Assembly: GCF_022179325.1 (NCBI RefSeq)
Contig: NZ_BPQQ01000049.1
Location: 1-50,343, forward strand
Length of the DNA: 50,343 nt
Source: Methylobacterium isbiliense
GTDB taxonomy: Bacteria; Pseudomonadota; Alphaproteobacteria; Rhizobiales; Beijerinckiaceae
Direction: 5' to 3'
The notes below the pieces were generated by a model that did not search any database, had not been told where the DNA came from, and saw nothing but the letters and a program-made list of their open reading frames with translations. Both the position numbers and the translations under genes were made by a program. Numbering within the stretch: the stretch's first letter is position 1; each line of letters starts with the position of its first letter. Of this stretch, positions 39,945-49,243 are shown piece after piece.

Positions 39945-41647
39945 TCATCAACTGTCACCTTCACGGCCGTACGGCGAGCGCCACCACGAGGCTGGTCGCC
40001 CACCTGCTGTCGACCGAGGGCGGCCAGAGCGTCCGCCTCGTGCGCGTCCGCGGCAGCCTCGGTCGGACCCTGGCTGCGGCGCTCGCCGACTTCACGCGCC
40101 TGCGAGACGGCTCCCGGGCCGAGGTGGCCCTCCTGCACCTGCCCCTGAGCCCGGCACGGCCGTGGAGCCGCGAGCAGTGGGACGAGGCCGTCGCCCGCAT
40201 CCTGCGCGCGCTCGGCGCCGAGCGGCACGGCCACGTGGTGGTCGAGCACGCGGGCAAGCCGCGCGCGCGGGGCGAGAGCGGCGACACGCATCGTCACCTC
40301 GTCGTGGCGCATGTCGGCCCGCATGGTCGGGCTCTAAACACCAGCCATCTCTACGCGTGCCTCGAGGCGGTCCGGGCCACCTGCGAGTTCGACTTCGAGG
40401 AGCGGCTGACGGCTAGCCGGCGCACGGACGCGGTCGCCCGGCGCCTGCGCGCGATGGGCCGCGCCGACGTGGCCGCGGCCGTCGAGGCGATCCGGCCCGC
40501 GCCGGATGCGTTGCCCCGCTCGGGCCTCACCAGCGCCACCCGCGCGCGCCTCGCCCGCGTCGGGATCTCCGCCCCGCAGGTCCGGGCGCGGGTGATGACC
40601 GCCTACGAGCGCAGCGACACGGGTGCCGGGTTCAAGGCGGCGCTGAAGCAGTTCGCCCTCGACCTGCTGCCGGGCGACACTCCCGGCGTCTGGCTCGTCC
40701 GCCAGGACGGTCACGTGGTCGGCGCCGTGGACCGGCTCGTCGGCCGGAGCCGGGCCGAGGTCGCGGCGCGCCTGACGGCGCCCGTCGAGAAGCTCGAACT
40801 GGACTGCACCGCCATGCCTGCGGCGGAGCCGGAGCGGCAGGCGGGCAGCGCGGATAGCCACACCTTCAGCCCCTCCGTGCCACCGCAGCTGCCTGCGACG
40901 CATGGTGAGGGGAGCGCCGGGGGCGCTTCAGCTCACACCGACGAGCCGGGTCGACTCGACGCCGAGGATCACGCCTGGGACGCCGCGCGGATCTGCCTGG
41001 ATCTGATCGAGCGCGAGCGGGATGCTCTGGAGGAGGATCTCGCCGAACTGCGTGGCGGAAGCTCACCGCCGTGCCGGCACGTCGAGCGCCGCCAAGCCGA
41101 GGCGCGGCTCGATGCGGCCTCGGCCGCGGAACGAGCCGCACAGGCCACCCTGCGGGAAGCGCAAAAGTCGGCATCCGCGCCTCGCGGTGTCGGAGCGCGG
41201 GTCCGTGACGCGCTCGCCCGTGTGACGGGCGGGATGACGCGGGGCGAGGCGGAGACCCAGGCGGCAGCAGACGCGCTCGCGCAAGCCCGTGCCGAACGAA
41301 AGGAAGCTTTCGAGACCCGGCGGCAGCTCCACGAGCAGATCAAGCGGGAGGCTATCGCCCACAAGGAGCTGCGCGAACGCGAGGCCGCCGAGCCGGGGCC
41401 AGCTGAGCGCGGAATTCTCTTCGAACTCGCCCGGCTCCGCGACCGGCAGATCGTGCTCGCGCACTGGCCGCAACTCGCCCTGGAAGGCTGGACGGCCATC
41501 GACGCGGCCGTCGATCGACTGCGCAGGGCGCGGGTCGAGGACCGGCGCGAGCAGTGGGACGCCGGCCCGAACCGCCCCGAGACCGGCGCAAGGGTGACGG
41601 ACGAACTCAGCGGAGAGACGTGGGGGACTGGACTGGGGCTTCGGTGA
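39941..41647 (+). CDS. Relaxase/mobilisation nuclease
   Basis: Encodes 568 residues from a GTG at 39941 overlapping the mobC stop. Residues 1-160 show the relaxase plan: LVAHLLSTEGGQSVRLVRVR, LLHLPLSPARPWSREQWDEA, GHVVVEHAGK and the metal-binding GDTHRHLVVAHVGPHG (His117, His119, His124). The N-terminus lacks an obvious Tyr, so the nicking residue is not identified. The C-terminal ~230 residues are a long charged helix/coiled coil (LIERERDALEEDLAELRGGS, QARAERKEAFETRRQLHEQI). No type IV secretion genes are in the window, so mobilisation in trans is likely. Confidence 0.75.
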   Translation: MIINCHLHGRTASATTRLVAHLLSTEGGQSVRLVRVRGSLGRTLAAALADFTRLRDGSRAEVALLHLPLSPARPWSREQWDEAVARILRALGAERHGHVVVEHAGKPRARGESGDTHRHLVVAHVGPHGRALNTSHLYACLEAVRATCEFDFEERLTASRRTDAVARRLRAMGRADVAAAVEAIRPAPDALPRSGLTSATRARLARVGISAPQVRARVMTAYERSDTGAGFKAALKQFALDLLPGDTPGVWLVRQDGHVVGAVDRLVGRSRAEVAARLTAPVEKLELDCTAMPAAEPERQAGSADSHTFSPSVPPQLPATHGEGSAGGASAHTDEPGRLDAEDHAWDAARICLDLIERERDALEEDLAELRGGSSPPCRHVERRQAEARLDAASAAERAAQATLREAQKSASAPRGVGARVRDALARVTGGMTRGEAETQAAADALAQARAERKEAFETRRQLHEQIKREAIAHKELREREAAEPGPAERGILFELARLRDRQIVLAHWPQLALEGWTAIDAAVDRLRRARVEDRREQWDAGPNRPETGARVTDELSGETWGTGLGLR

Positions 41648-41675
41648 CGCCGCGGATCGCGGGCTTGGCGAAGCA

Positions 41676-42104
41676 TCAGGAGGGGTAGGGTCCGCGAAAG
41701 AGGTCGCCCGAGGCCTTGCGGCGGAACAGCGTGAACCAGCGCCGCCGCTGATGCTCCGGCCTGTCGTGCAGCATGTGACAGCGCTGGCAGAGCGCCGTGA
41801 GGTTGGCGTCCGCGTTGTCGGAGGTGTCATGGTTGCGGTGCGCGGCTGCCAGCACCACGCGCGTCGTGCGCACCTCCGTCAGCAGGTCGACCGCCGGGCT
41901 GCGCCGCAGAGGCCGGCCCCGGCCACTGCGCCAGGTCCCGGCCTGCGCATCCCACCATCTCCCATCCGAGAGACAGACGACGCGCTGCAGGTGTGGTCGC
42001 CCGCAGCCCTCGCAGCGCCCGCCCGCGCGGCGGAAGCGGATCACCGCCGAGAGCTGGGGCCAGTCGATCGGGTAGAAGCCGCGGTGCTCGCGCCGGATCG
42101 GCAT
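41676..42104 (-). CDS. HNH-nuclease-like zinc protein (copy 2)
   Basis: Encodes 142 residues from the ATG at 42104. Same plan as copy 1: REHRGFYPIDWPQLSAVIRF, CEGCGRPHLQRVVCLSDGRW, LAAAHRNHDTSDNADANLTA, LCQRCHMLHDRPEHQRRRWF, RGPYPS. It converges with the relaxase gene (28-base gap) and follows the resolvase gene by four bases in the same direction. HNH proteins near relaxases often assist DNA processing; here that is inference. Confidence 0.7.
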   Translation of the reverse strand: MPIRREHRGFYPIDWPQLSAVIRFRRAGGRCEGCGRPHLQRVVCLSDGRWWDAQAGTWRSGRGRPLRRSPAVDLLTEVRTTRVVLAAAHRNHDTSDNADANLTALCQRCHMLHDRPEHQRRRWFTLFRRKASGDLFRGPYPS

Positions 42105-42108
42105 CCTC

Positions 42109-42693
42109 TCAGCCCTTCCTCGCCGCTTGGCTGCGCGTCCGCGCCTGTGGAAAGTAGCTGTAAAAGGTGAAGCGGCTGACACCGAGGCGCTTGGCGATCT
42201 CGGCCACCGAGATGTTGCCGGCGGCCAGGAGCGCGCGGCCGACCTCGAGATCCGCCTCGGACAAGGCCTTGGGCCGCCCACCCTTGCGGCCGCGCGCCAG
42301 GGCGGCCTTCAGACCCTCCATCGTCCGCTCGCGGTTGCGGTCGAGGAAGTACTCGGCCATGGCGCCGTGCACCTGCAGGGCGAAGCGGCCATGAGCGGTG
42401 TGGCTGTCGAACTGCTCGGTGAGCGAGCGGAAGTGGATCTCTTGCCGACGCAGGCCGTCGATGGTGCGCATCATCTCCACAAGCGAGCGCCCGAGCCGAT
42501 CGAGCTTCCACACCACCAGCACGTCGTCGGGGCGCAGGAAGGCGAGGGCCGCCTCGAACGCGGGGCGCTTGTTGCCGGCCTTGCCGGACTTCTTCTCCTC
42601 GAACAGGCGCTCGCAGCCGGCCTTAGTGAGGGCATCGCGCTGGAGGTCGAGGTTCTGGTCCTGGGTGGAGACGCGGGCATATCCGACGAGCAT
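42109..42693 (-). CDS. Serine recombinase (resolvase/invertase)
   Basis: Encodes 194 residues from the ATG at 42693 (MLVGYARVSTQDQNLDLQRD). Nucleophile Ser9, with the conserved VWKLDRLGRSL and LTEQFDSHTAHGRFALQVHG blocks, then the C-terminal Hin-type helix-turn-helix (GNISVAEIAKRLGVSRFTFY). Full length. Its start codon lies inside a set of TTCCTGRCA repeats that are the likely binding and crossover site. Probably resolves plasmid multimers or a transposon cointegrate. Confidence 0.9.
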   Translation of the reverse strand: MLVGYARVSTQDQNLDLQRDALTKAGCERLFEEKKSGKAGNKRPAFEAALAFLRPDDVLVVWKLDRLGRSLVEMMRTIDGLRRQEIHFRSLTEQFDSHTAHGRFALQVHGAMAEYFLDRNRERTMEGLKAALARGRKGGRPKALSEADLEVGRALLAAGNISVAEIAKRLGVSRFTFYSYFPQARTRSQAARKG

Positions 42694-42756
42694 GTCAGGA
42701 TAGTAGCTGAGGCACGTATTCCTGGCAGTTGTTTTCCTGGCACATTTTCCTGACAT
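42692..42756. promoter_or_regulatory. Probable resolvase site: repeated TTCCTGRCA
   Basis: TTCCTGGCA at 42719-42727 and 42734-42742, TTCCTGACAT at 42747-42756, and an inverted ATGTCAGGA at 42692-42700 overlapping the resolvase start codon. Spacing of the direct copies is 13-15 bases. The layout suits both recombination and autoregulation. Confidence 0.5.
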
Positions 42757-43147
42757 CCACAGCCGCGTCGCGCTCTCGCGTCAGGCAGGTCAGCTGAGGC
42801 GCCCGTGCACGCTGTTAGGAAAACGGTCCTTTTCTGGACACGTTAGACCGGTCAAGCCAATCGCAGATCGGGAGAGCTGCAAGCAACCCAGATCGGCTCA
42901 CGGCTGAGAGTTGATGACCGCCTATGAAGAACAGCATCATGTGTGTGACACCACACCTTAACCGTTGAGTCCGATGATGCTCGCAAGCCGAGCAGGGTTT
43001 CCCCAACGCAACGAGAGGAGCGGGGCAGCGCCGACTACCTGCCGCGCTGCCACACTCTTCAATTCGCTACTCTGCTTTGTTCTTTGCCCTCTTCGTGCGC
43101 ACATTCGACACCGACGCACGACGATCATTCTGGATCGCGAGTAGCGT
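42757..43147. other. Gap with a transposon-end-like motif
   Basis: No gene seen. AAAACGGTCCTTTTCT at 42820-42835 recurs with one change at 50163-50178 (AAAACGGTCGTTTTCT), so the two copies bracket the sensory cluster. The rest is A/T-richer, unremarkable sequence. Confidence 0.35.
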
Positions 43148-43318
43148 ATGCGTATCTATCACAGACTTCGAGTTCAGGGCTTCACACGTCGCCAAGCCGT
43201 CAGCCTCATGGCCTTTGGCATTGCACTCCTCACGTTGGGGGCCAGCCTCACCGTTCTCGATCCGGCGGGCGCGCAGGACGGTTCAGAACGTTTGCGTCCG
43301 AGCTTGCTCGCACAATAA
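43148..43318 (+). CDS. 56-residue exported or membrane peptide
   Basis: ATG at 43148. The product MRIYHRLRVQGFTRRQAVSL then MAFGIALLTLGASLTVLDPA ends QDGSERLRPSLLAQ. FTRRQAVSLMAFGIALLTLG looks like a twin-arginine-style or Sec signal with cleavage after PAGAQ, leaving about a dozen residues. Ribosome-binding sequence is weak. It converges with the BLUF gene. Could be a remnant of a longer exported protein. Confidence 0.4.
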   Translation: MRIYHRLRVQGFTRRQAVSLMAFGIALLTLGASLTVLDPAGAQDGSERLRPSLLAQ

Positions 43319-43366
43319 ATCGACTTGATCCCGCAAAATACGCGCACCAGTACGAAGCTGCGTCCA

Positions 43367-43828
43367 TCACGCACGGATCAGCGTCTGCGGTGCCGGGGCC
43401 TCCGTGGGTGAGGTGACCAGAAGCGCGCGCATCAGCCGGACCGTGGCCTGGGCGGAGGTGGCTTCCACGACCTGATCTTCGGTCGACGGCAGGCAGGGGA
43501 AAAGCCGCTCCATCGTCTCATCGGCCGAGATGCGCGCCAGCGACCACTCCGCAAAGGCCCGCTTCTCGGCTTGCGCTAGCTCGAGAAGCTCGACACGCCG
43601 GTGGCGAAGGTCGCAGCAGATCCGCTCAAACGTGGCCTCAATGGCGCTCAGCGGCCCTTCCAGCGCCTGGATGAACACGCCTCGCGTGTGCAGCAGGGCG
43701 CCTGTCAGACCGTCCGCCGCGTTCCGCGCCTCCGAGCTGCGAACGATCTCCACGATCTGCTGCTGCACGTCGGCTGCGGAACCGACGAGGTCGACCTCAC
43801 TCCTGTAGAGCAGGCGGTGAAGGGGCAT
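43367..43828 (-). CDS. BLUF-domain blue-light photoreceptor
   Basis: Encodes 153 residues. The BLUF domain fills residues 1-95 with all photocycle residues in place: Tyr8 (HRLLYRSEV), Asn36 (ARNAADGLTGALL), Gln54 (VFIQALEGP) and Trp95 (FAEWSLARI). FAD binding and blue-light response are expected. The ~55-residue tail is helical and carries no effector domain, so it must signal through a partner. It starts 11 bases after the GGDEF-EAL gene's stop, which makes that protein the obvious partner. Confidence 0.88.
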   Translation of the reverse strand: MPLHRLLYRSEVDLVGSAADVQQQIVEIVRSSEARNAADGLTGALLHTRGVFIQALEGPLSAIEATFERICCDLRHRRVELLELAQAEKRAFAEWSLARISADETMERLFPCLPSTEDQVVEATSAQATVRLMRALLVTSPTEAPAPQTLIRA

Positions 43829-43839
43829 GGCGTATCTCC

Positions 43840-46212
43840 TTAGGCGCGCAAGGCGACTGGCTCTGGCCTTGTGAACAGTGCCTCGATCTGCCGCGCCGGC
43901 ACCGGCCTACTGATCAGGTAGCCCTGGATCTGGTCGCACCCTTCCCCGGTGATGAAGCTCGACTGCGCGTCCGTCTCGACCCCCTCCGCCGTCGTCTTCA
44001 TCCCGAGGCTCGCGCCCAGCATCGCGATCGCCCGCACGATTGCGGCGCTCTCCTTGTCGTCGGGCGTGCGCCGCACGAAGGACTGATCGATCTTGATCTT
44101 GTCGAAGGGGAAGCGGCGCAGGTAGCTGAGCGACGAGTAGCCGGTGCCGAAGTCGTCCATCGAGATGCGGATGCCGAGCGCTCGCAACTCCCGCAGGATG
44201 ACCAGCGTGCGCTGCTCGTTCTGCAGGAGCGAGCCTTCCGTGATCTCCAGCTCCAACCGGGCCGGCGGGAAGTTCGTCTCCGCCAGGATGTTGCGGATCG
44301 TGGTGGCGAGCCGGCCGTCGCGGAACTGGACCGGCGAGAGGTTGACAGCCACCGTCAGGTGCTCCGGCCAGGACAGCGCCTGGGTACAGGCGGTGCGCAG
44401 CACCCACTCGCCGAGATTGCCGATCAGCCCGGTCTCCTCCGCGATCGGGATGAACTCGGCGGGCGAGACCATGCCCCGCACGGGATGATGCCAGCGGATC
44501 AGCGCCTCCGCGCCGTCGAAGGCGCCGGTCCGGGCGTCGACCTGCGGCTGGTAGTACAGCTCGAACTCCTGCCGGGCGATGGCGCGGCGGAGGTCGAGCT
44601 CGAGCGAGCGTCGCGCCTGGATGCGCGCGTTCATGCTGGCCTCGAACATCCGGTAGCGGCCGCGTCCCTCCTCCTTGGCGCCATAGAGGGCCATGTCGGC
44701 GTTGCCCATCAGCACCTCCGCCCGGTCGCCGTCGGTGGGGGCGAGCGCGATGCCGATGCTGGTGCCGATGTTCAGGATGTGCCCATCGATGAGGAACGGA
44801 CGCGCGAGGATGTCGATCACGCGTTCCGCCAGCGCCTGGATTGCCGCCAGGTCGACGCCTCCGGCCTTGAGAATGGCGAATTCGTCGCCGCCAAGGCGGG
44901 CGACCAGATCCTCGTCGCGCAGGGCGCACAGGAGCCGCTTGGCGACGCGCCGGAGCAACTCGTCACCCATGCCGTGGCCGAGCGTGTCGTTGACGACCTT
45001 GAAGCGGTCGAGGTCGAGGATCAGCAGGGCGAAGCTCGCGTCCTCAGCGCGGCGCGAGGCAAAGCGCGCGTCCAGCGCCGCGTTGAACTGGTGGCGGTTG
45101 GCCAGCCCGGTCAGGGCATCATGATGGGCGAGACGATGCATCTCGGCCTCGGCGCGCAGCCGCTCGCGCTGATCGCGGACGGCGACCACGGTGTGCGGCT
45201 TGGCCTGGATCGTGATCGTCTGGGCGATGACCCGGACCGGAATGCTAGCCTCGTTGCCACCCCGAAGCACGGCGTCAGCCTCCTGCGCCGTCGGAATGTG
45301 CTCGACGGCGAGGCCCGGCAGGATCCGCTGCAGGGGAGACCCGATCAGGGCTTCGCGTGGCAATCCGAGAACGCGCTCCAGGCTGTGATTGATGCCGGTG
45401 ATGGTGTTGCCGTCGCAGATCATCAGGCCTTCGACCGCAATGTCGGCGAGGTCGCGCAAGCGCTGACTCTCGGCCTCATGCCGCTGCCGGTTGACGTGCC
45501 ACAGTCGCAGAGCCGCCAGCGAGAGGCCGACGATCAGGAGCGCGGCGTTCGCAACGATAATCGACAGGACCGTGCCATCGAGGCTGCCGCCGGGGATCTC
45601 CACCCGCGGGTCGAAGACGACGGTGAGCGCGCTCATGCCGAGGAAGTGCGTGCCGCAGACCGCGGCGAGCAGGATCGCCGGGGCGAGTCGCCGGACCCTG
45701 CGCCTCGGGCTGAAGCCGAGGATGGTCGACAGGCTGGCGAGAGCCATGCCGACAAGGACCGACCACGTGACCGTCGAGAGGTCCCACTGCAGGGTGCCCT
45801 GGACGTGGTAGGCGCCCATCCCGGTATAATGCATGGCCGAGATCGCCAAACCGACGACTGCGCCGCCGACCATGCGCCCTGGCAGGTCCGACCGTGCCAC
45901 GACGGTGCCGGCGCCCAAGCCGACCAGCAGGACCGCCACGAGGAAGGAGGCGATGGTCTGACCGACCGAGAAGCCGAACGCCAGGCTCGGCTCGAAGGCG
46001 AGCATGGCGATGAAGTGGGTCGCCCAGATGGCCGTGCTCGTGGCGAGGATGCCTGTGGCGGCCCAGGCCAGCCGCTCTTTCAGGGCGATGTTGCAGAAGA
46101 CCTGACGCCCCATGGCGAAGGTCGAATAGGTGCCTAAGGCGCAGATGACGGCGGCGATTGCGACGAGCCGCAGGTCGTGCTGGTTCGCCACGCATTCGTA
46201 GAGCCGGATCAT
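43840..46212 (-). CDS. MHYT-PAS-GGDEF-EAL membrane c-di-GMP enzyme
   Basis: 790 residues from the ATG at 46212 (a TTG at 46233 is also open). Residues ~1-245 form an MHYT sensor of seven membrane helices with the repeated motifs THFIAML, MHYTGMGAY and THFLGMSALT. A PAS domain follows, then GGDEF with intact active site LGGDEFAIL and an EAL domain with intact EALIRW, DDFGTGYSSLSYL and KIDQSFV. Both cyclase and phosphodiesterase activities are possible. MHYT may sense a diatomic gas or metal. It shares an operon with the BLUF gene. Confidence 0.9.
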   Translation of the reverse strand: MIRLYECVANQHDLRLVAIAAVICALGTYSTFAMGRQVFCNIALKERLAWAATGILATSTAIWATHFIAMLAFEPSLAFGFSVGQTIASFLVAVLLVGLGAGTVVARSDLPGRMVGGAVVGLAISAMHYTGMGAYHVQGTLQWDLSTVTWSVLVGMALASLSTILGFSPRRRVRRLAPAILLAAVCGTHFLGMSALTVVFDPRVEIPGGSLDGTVLSIIVANAALLIVGLSLAALRLWHVNRQRHEAESQRLRDLADIAVEGLMICDGNTITGINHSLERVLGLPREALIGSPLQRILPGLAVEHIPTAQEADAVLRGGNEASIPVRVIAQTITIQAKPHTVVAVRDQRERLRAEAEMHRLAHHDALTGLANRHQFNAALDARFASRRAEDASFALLILDLDRFKVVNDTLGHGMGDELLRRVAKRLLCALRDEDLVARLGGDEFAILKAGGVDLAAIQALAERVIDILARPFLIDGHILNIGTSIGIALAPTDGDRAEVLMGNADMALYGAKEEGRGRYRMFEASMNARIQARRSLELDLRRAIARQEFELYYQPQVDARTGAFDGAEALIRWHHPVRGMVSPAEFIPIAEETGLIGNLGEWVLRTACTQALSWPEHLTVAVNLSPVQFRDGRLATTIRNILAETNFPPARLELEITEGSLLQNEQRTLVILRELRALGIRISMDDFGTGYSSLSYLRRFPFDKIKIDQSFVRRTPDDKESAAIVRAIAMLGASLGMKTTAEGVETDAQSSFITGEGCDQIQGYLISRPVPARQIEALFTRPEPVALRA

Positions 46213-46374
46213 GGCAAGCTTCGCGCTCGGCAAGGGTGAGCCAAACCCGGGATAACCGACATCGATGAGCGATGCAGCCGTCCGGGCACAACTGGGCTCA
46301 AGGTCATCCGTCTCGTCGAGAGCTTGCTCCCGCCGAATACTAAAGCAGGAAGGGTGTCGAAGTCGTAAATTGCC

Positions 46375-47463
46375 CTATGCTGGCGCAGAATTGTCGGCGA
46401 AGCTCGATGCGGAAGCGAGCGGACGGAAGGCGCCGACCAAGGCTTGATCGAGCTTGTCGCCCATGCCGGTCAGGAGCGCGTAGGCTTTATCTCCGCTCAT
46501 CATCGCACGGTAGGGACGCCGCTCGATCAGGGCGGCAAAAATGTCGCAGACCGTCACCAACCGCACGAGATCCGGGATCGCGCCACCGCGCAGCCCGTCC
46601 GGGTAGCCGGACCCGTCCAGGTACTCATGATGGGAGCGCACCACTGCGAGCAGATCTGGCGCGAAATCGCCACCCGCGAGCAGGGTAACACCCGCCACCG
46701 GGTGCGTGCGCATCACCCTCTGCTCGTCCGGCGTCAGCGGCCCGGGCTTGTTGAGGATGTGCAGCGGCACGCGCGACTTGCCCACGTCGTGCAGCAGCGC
46801 CGCCTGGGTCAGGCGCTGGCAATCCGGGGGTGTGAAGCCGAGCTGTCGCGCGAACCCTGCGGCGAGGCCCGCCACCAGCAGACAGTGTTGGTGGGTGGCG
46901 TCGTCGAACTGCCAGACCACGTCGAGCCATTCGCGCACACCGGCCTGCACCACGGCCTGCTCGACCTCTCGGGCGCCGGCGGCAACGATGGCGGGCGCGA
47001 TACTCTGGCCACGGCCACCCATCTCGAACATCCGCGTGAGAACGGATCGTGCGGCGTTGGCGTGGGGCAGGCAGCCGCCACGCGGCGCTTCGCGTGGCAG
47101 CAGCTTGGTGAGATCCGAGAGCACCTGCTGGGGCGCCGCGTCGGCCCGCAGGATCCCGGTCGCGCCGAGGACAATCGCCTGCATGCGGCTGCGCGGTGTG
47201 TCCTCGTGCAACAGGCAGAGATAGGGAATGCTGCGGCCCTTCAGGCGCTCAAGGTGGAAGCGGAGTTCACCGATTGTGGCGGAGCTGGCCAGCGACGCGT
47301 CACTCACGACGCAGCGAACGGAAGGGCCGGGTACCTGCGTGCGGCTTTCGTCCAGGTTCAACACGTCGATGATCTGGCAAGTCGCCAGCGGTTCCAGGTC
47401 GCGCGCGAGGCGCTTCCCGCGCTCCGGCGCGTCGGTCAGAAGGAGGATGGTGCTCGTCGCCAT
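46375..47463 (-). CDS. HD-GYP phosphodiesterase with receiver-like N-terminus
   Basis: 362 residues from the ATG at 47463. Residues 1-125 resemble a receiver fold (TSTILLLTDAPERGKRLARD) but lack the normal phospho-Asp context, so it may be a pseudo-receiver. The HD-GYP domain has HD at 225-226 (LLHDVGKSRVPLHILNKPG), THPVAG and HHEYLDGSGYPDGL (HHE 278-280, GYP 286-288), the c-di-GMP-specific signature. The ribosome-binding sequence is weak. It lies between the chemoreceptor and the MHYT protein genes, all on the minus strand. Confidence 0.88.
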   Translation of the reverse strand: MATSTILLLTDAPERGKRLARDLEPLATCQIIDVLNLDESRTQVPGPSVRCVVSDASLASSATIGELRFHLERLKGRSIPYLCLLHEDTPRSRMQAIVLGATGILRADAAPQQVLSDLTKLLPREAPRGGCLPHANAARSVLTRMFEMGGRGQSIAPAIVAAGAREVEQAVVQAGVREWLDVVWQFDDATHQHCLLVAGLAAGFARQLGFTPPDCQRLTQAALLHDVGKSRVPLHILNKPGPLTPDEQRVMRTHPVAGVTLLAGGDFAPDLLAVVRSHHEYLDGSGYPDGLRGGAIPDLVRLVTVCDIFAALIERRPYRAMMSGDKAYALLTGMGDKLDQALVGAFRPLASASSFADNSAPA

Positions 47464-47539
47464 CTTTGAGGAAGCAAGTGGCCGCGGCCACTCAGAAGAT
47501 GAGCGGCTTGCATGACGGAGTGTGGGCCGGCGCGCCCGT

Positions 47540-49243
47540 TCAGGCAACCCGGCCTAGACTGCGGTCAATGCGCGCGACATCCCCGGCAGCTGCCTGCATG
47601 CTGGCCGAAATCTCCTGCGTCACCGCGCTCTGCTCCTCGATGGCGGAGGCTACGCCCGTCACATACCCCTGCACCGTCGCGACCGTGGAGCTGATCGCCG
47701 CCAGCAGCCCGACGACATCGCCCGACATCCGCTGCATCTCCACGATCTGGTCGGAGATGCGCGAGGTGGCCGAGGTGGTCTGATTGGCCAGCGCCTTGAC
47801 CTCGGTGGCCACTACCGCGAAGCCGCGGCCTGCATCGCCGGCCCGGGCCGACTCGATGGTCGCGTTGAGCGCCAGGAGGTTGATCTGCTCGGCCACCTTG
47901 GTGATGGTCTGCACCACCCCGTCCATCGCCTGCGCCGCCTGCTTCAGCTGCACCGTCGCGCGGTCCGCGTCCTGCGTGCGGTGGCGGATGTCGTCCACCG
48001 CATCCTTGGACTGGGCCATGTTGCCGCTGATCTCCGAGATCGAGGCGCTCATCTCCTCGGCCGCGGAGGCGACCGCCTGCACGTTCTCGAGCGTCTGCTT
48101 CGTTGCCCGTGTTGCTTCCAGCCGCGCCTGGATGCTGCCCGTGATGTCCGAGGCGTACTTCACCACCTTGAACGGCGTGTCGTTCATGTCGAGGATCGGG
48201 TTGTAGGTCGCCTGCAGCCAGATCTCGCGCCCGTCCCGCCCGCGCCGCCGGTACACCCCGGCCTTGTACTCGCCGGCGCCCAGGTCGGCCCAGAAGGCCT
48301 GGTACTCGCGGCTGGCGGCGTGCTCCGCCTCGACGAACATGCGGTGATGGCGTCCCTTGATCTCGTCCAGGTGGTAGCCGACCGCCTGCAGGAAGTTCTC
48401 GTTGGCATCCAGGATGGTGCCATCCACCGCAAACGCGATCACCGCCTGCGAACGCCCGATCGCCTGGATCTGGCCGTTGACATCGGCGGTATGCAGCTTC
48501 TGGGCGGTGATGTCGGTGGCGTACTTGACCACCTTGCACGGCCGGCCGGCCGCGTCGAACACGGGGTTGTAGCTGGCCTGCAGCCAGATCTCCCGGCCGC
48601 CCTGCCCTAGGCGCCGGTACTCGCCGGCATGAAACTCCCCACGATTGAGCCGCTGCCAGAACTCGGCGTACTCGTGGCTCGCCGCGTAGGCCGGGTCGAC
48701 GAACATGCGGTGGTGCTGACCGCGGATGGCGTCGAGTGGGTAGCCGACCGTGTGCAGGAAGTTCTCGTTGGCATCCAGGATGGTGCCGTCGAGGTTGAAG
48801 TGAATGACGGCCTGGGCCTTGTTGATGGCGAAGATCTGGGCCTCGTACTCGGCGGTACGCTGCTTCTGGGCGGTGACGTCGGTGGCGAACTTGACGACCT
48901 TGATGACGCGGCCGGCGCTGTCGAGGACGGGGTTGTAGGTGGCCTGGATCCAGACCTCGCGCCCACCCCTGGCCAGCCGCCGGTACTCGGCGGCCTGGAA
49001 GCGGCCGGCGCGCAGGGAGGACCAGAACTCCGCGTAGGCGGGGCTGGCCGCCTCGTCCGCAGCTACGAACATCCGGTGATGCTGGCCGAGGATCTCATCG
49101 CGAGCATAGCCCATCGCGGCCAGGAAGTTGTCGTTGGCGTCGAGGATGGTGCCGTCAGGGGCGAACTCGATGGTGGCGAGTGAGCGGCTGAGCGCGTCGA
49201 ACTTCGCCCTGAGGTCCGTGCTCCGCTTCGATATCCCGAACAT
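47540..49243 (-). CDS. Cytoplasmic chemoreceptor with three tandem PAS domains
   Basis: 567 residues with no membrane helix. Three near-identical PAS/PAC units of about 120 residues each carry GTILDANxNFL, GYxxDEIxGxHHRMFV, [20 protein letters not shown] and VVKYATDIT. An MCP signalling domain follows ([20 protein letters not shown], then [36 protein letters not shown]). PAS units of this type often bind heme or flavin. It should form dimers feeding CheA, and suits energy or light taxis next to the BLUF and c-di-GMP genes. Confidence 0.9.
   Translation of the reverse strand: MFGISKRSTDLRAKFDALSRSLATIEFAPDGTILDANDNFLAAMGYARDEILGQHHRMFVAADEAASPAYAEFWSSLRAGRFQAAEYRRLARGGREVWIQATYNPVLDSAGRVIKVVKFATDVTAQKQRTAEYEAQIFAINKAQAVIHFNLDGTILDANENFLHTVGYPLDAIRGQHHRMFVDPAYAASHEYAEFWQRLNRGEFHAGEYRRLGQGGREIWLQASYNPVFDAAGRPCKVVKYATDITAQKLHTADVNGQIQAIGRSQAVIAFAVDGTILDANENFLQAVGYHLDEIKGRHHRMFVEAEHAASREYQAFWADLGAGEYKAGVYRRRGRDGREIWLQATYNPILDMNDTPFKVVKYASDITGSIQARLEATRATKQTLENVQAVASAAEEMSASISEISGNMAQSKDAVDDIRHRTQDADRATVQLKQAAQAMDGVVQTITKVAEQINLLALNATIESARAGDAGRGFAVVATEVKALANQTTSATSRISDQIVEMQRMSGDVVGLLAAISSTVATVQGYVTGVASAIEEQSAVTQEISASMQAAAGDVARIDRSLGRVA

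Noticed and set aside
44359-46137. 592-residue plus-strand open frame
   Set aside because: Complement of the MHYT-GGDEF-EAL gene.
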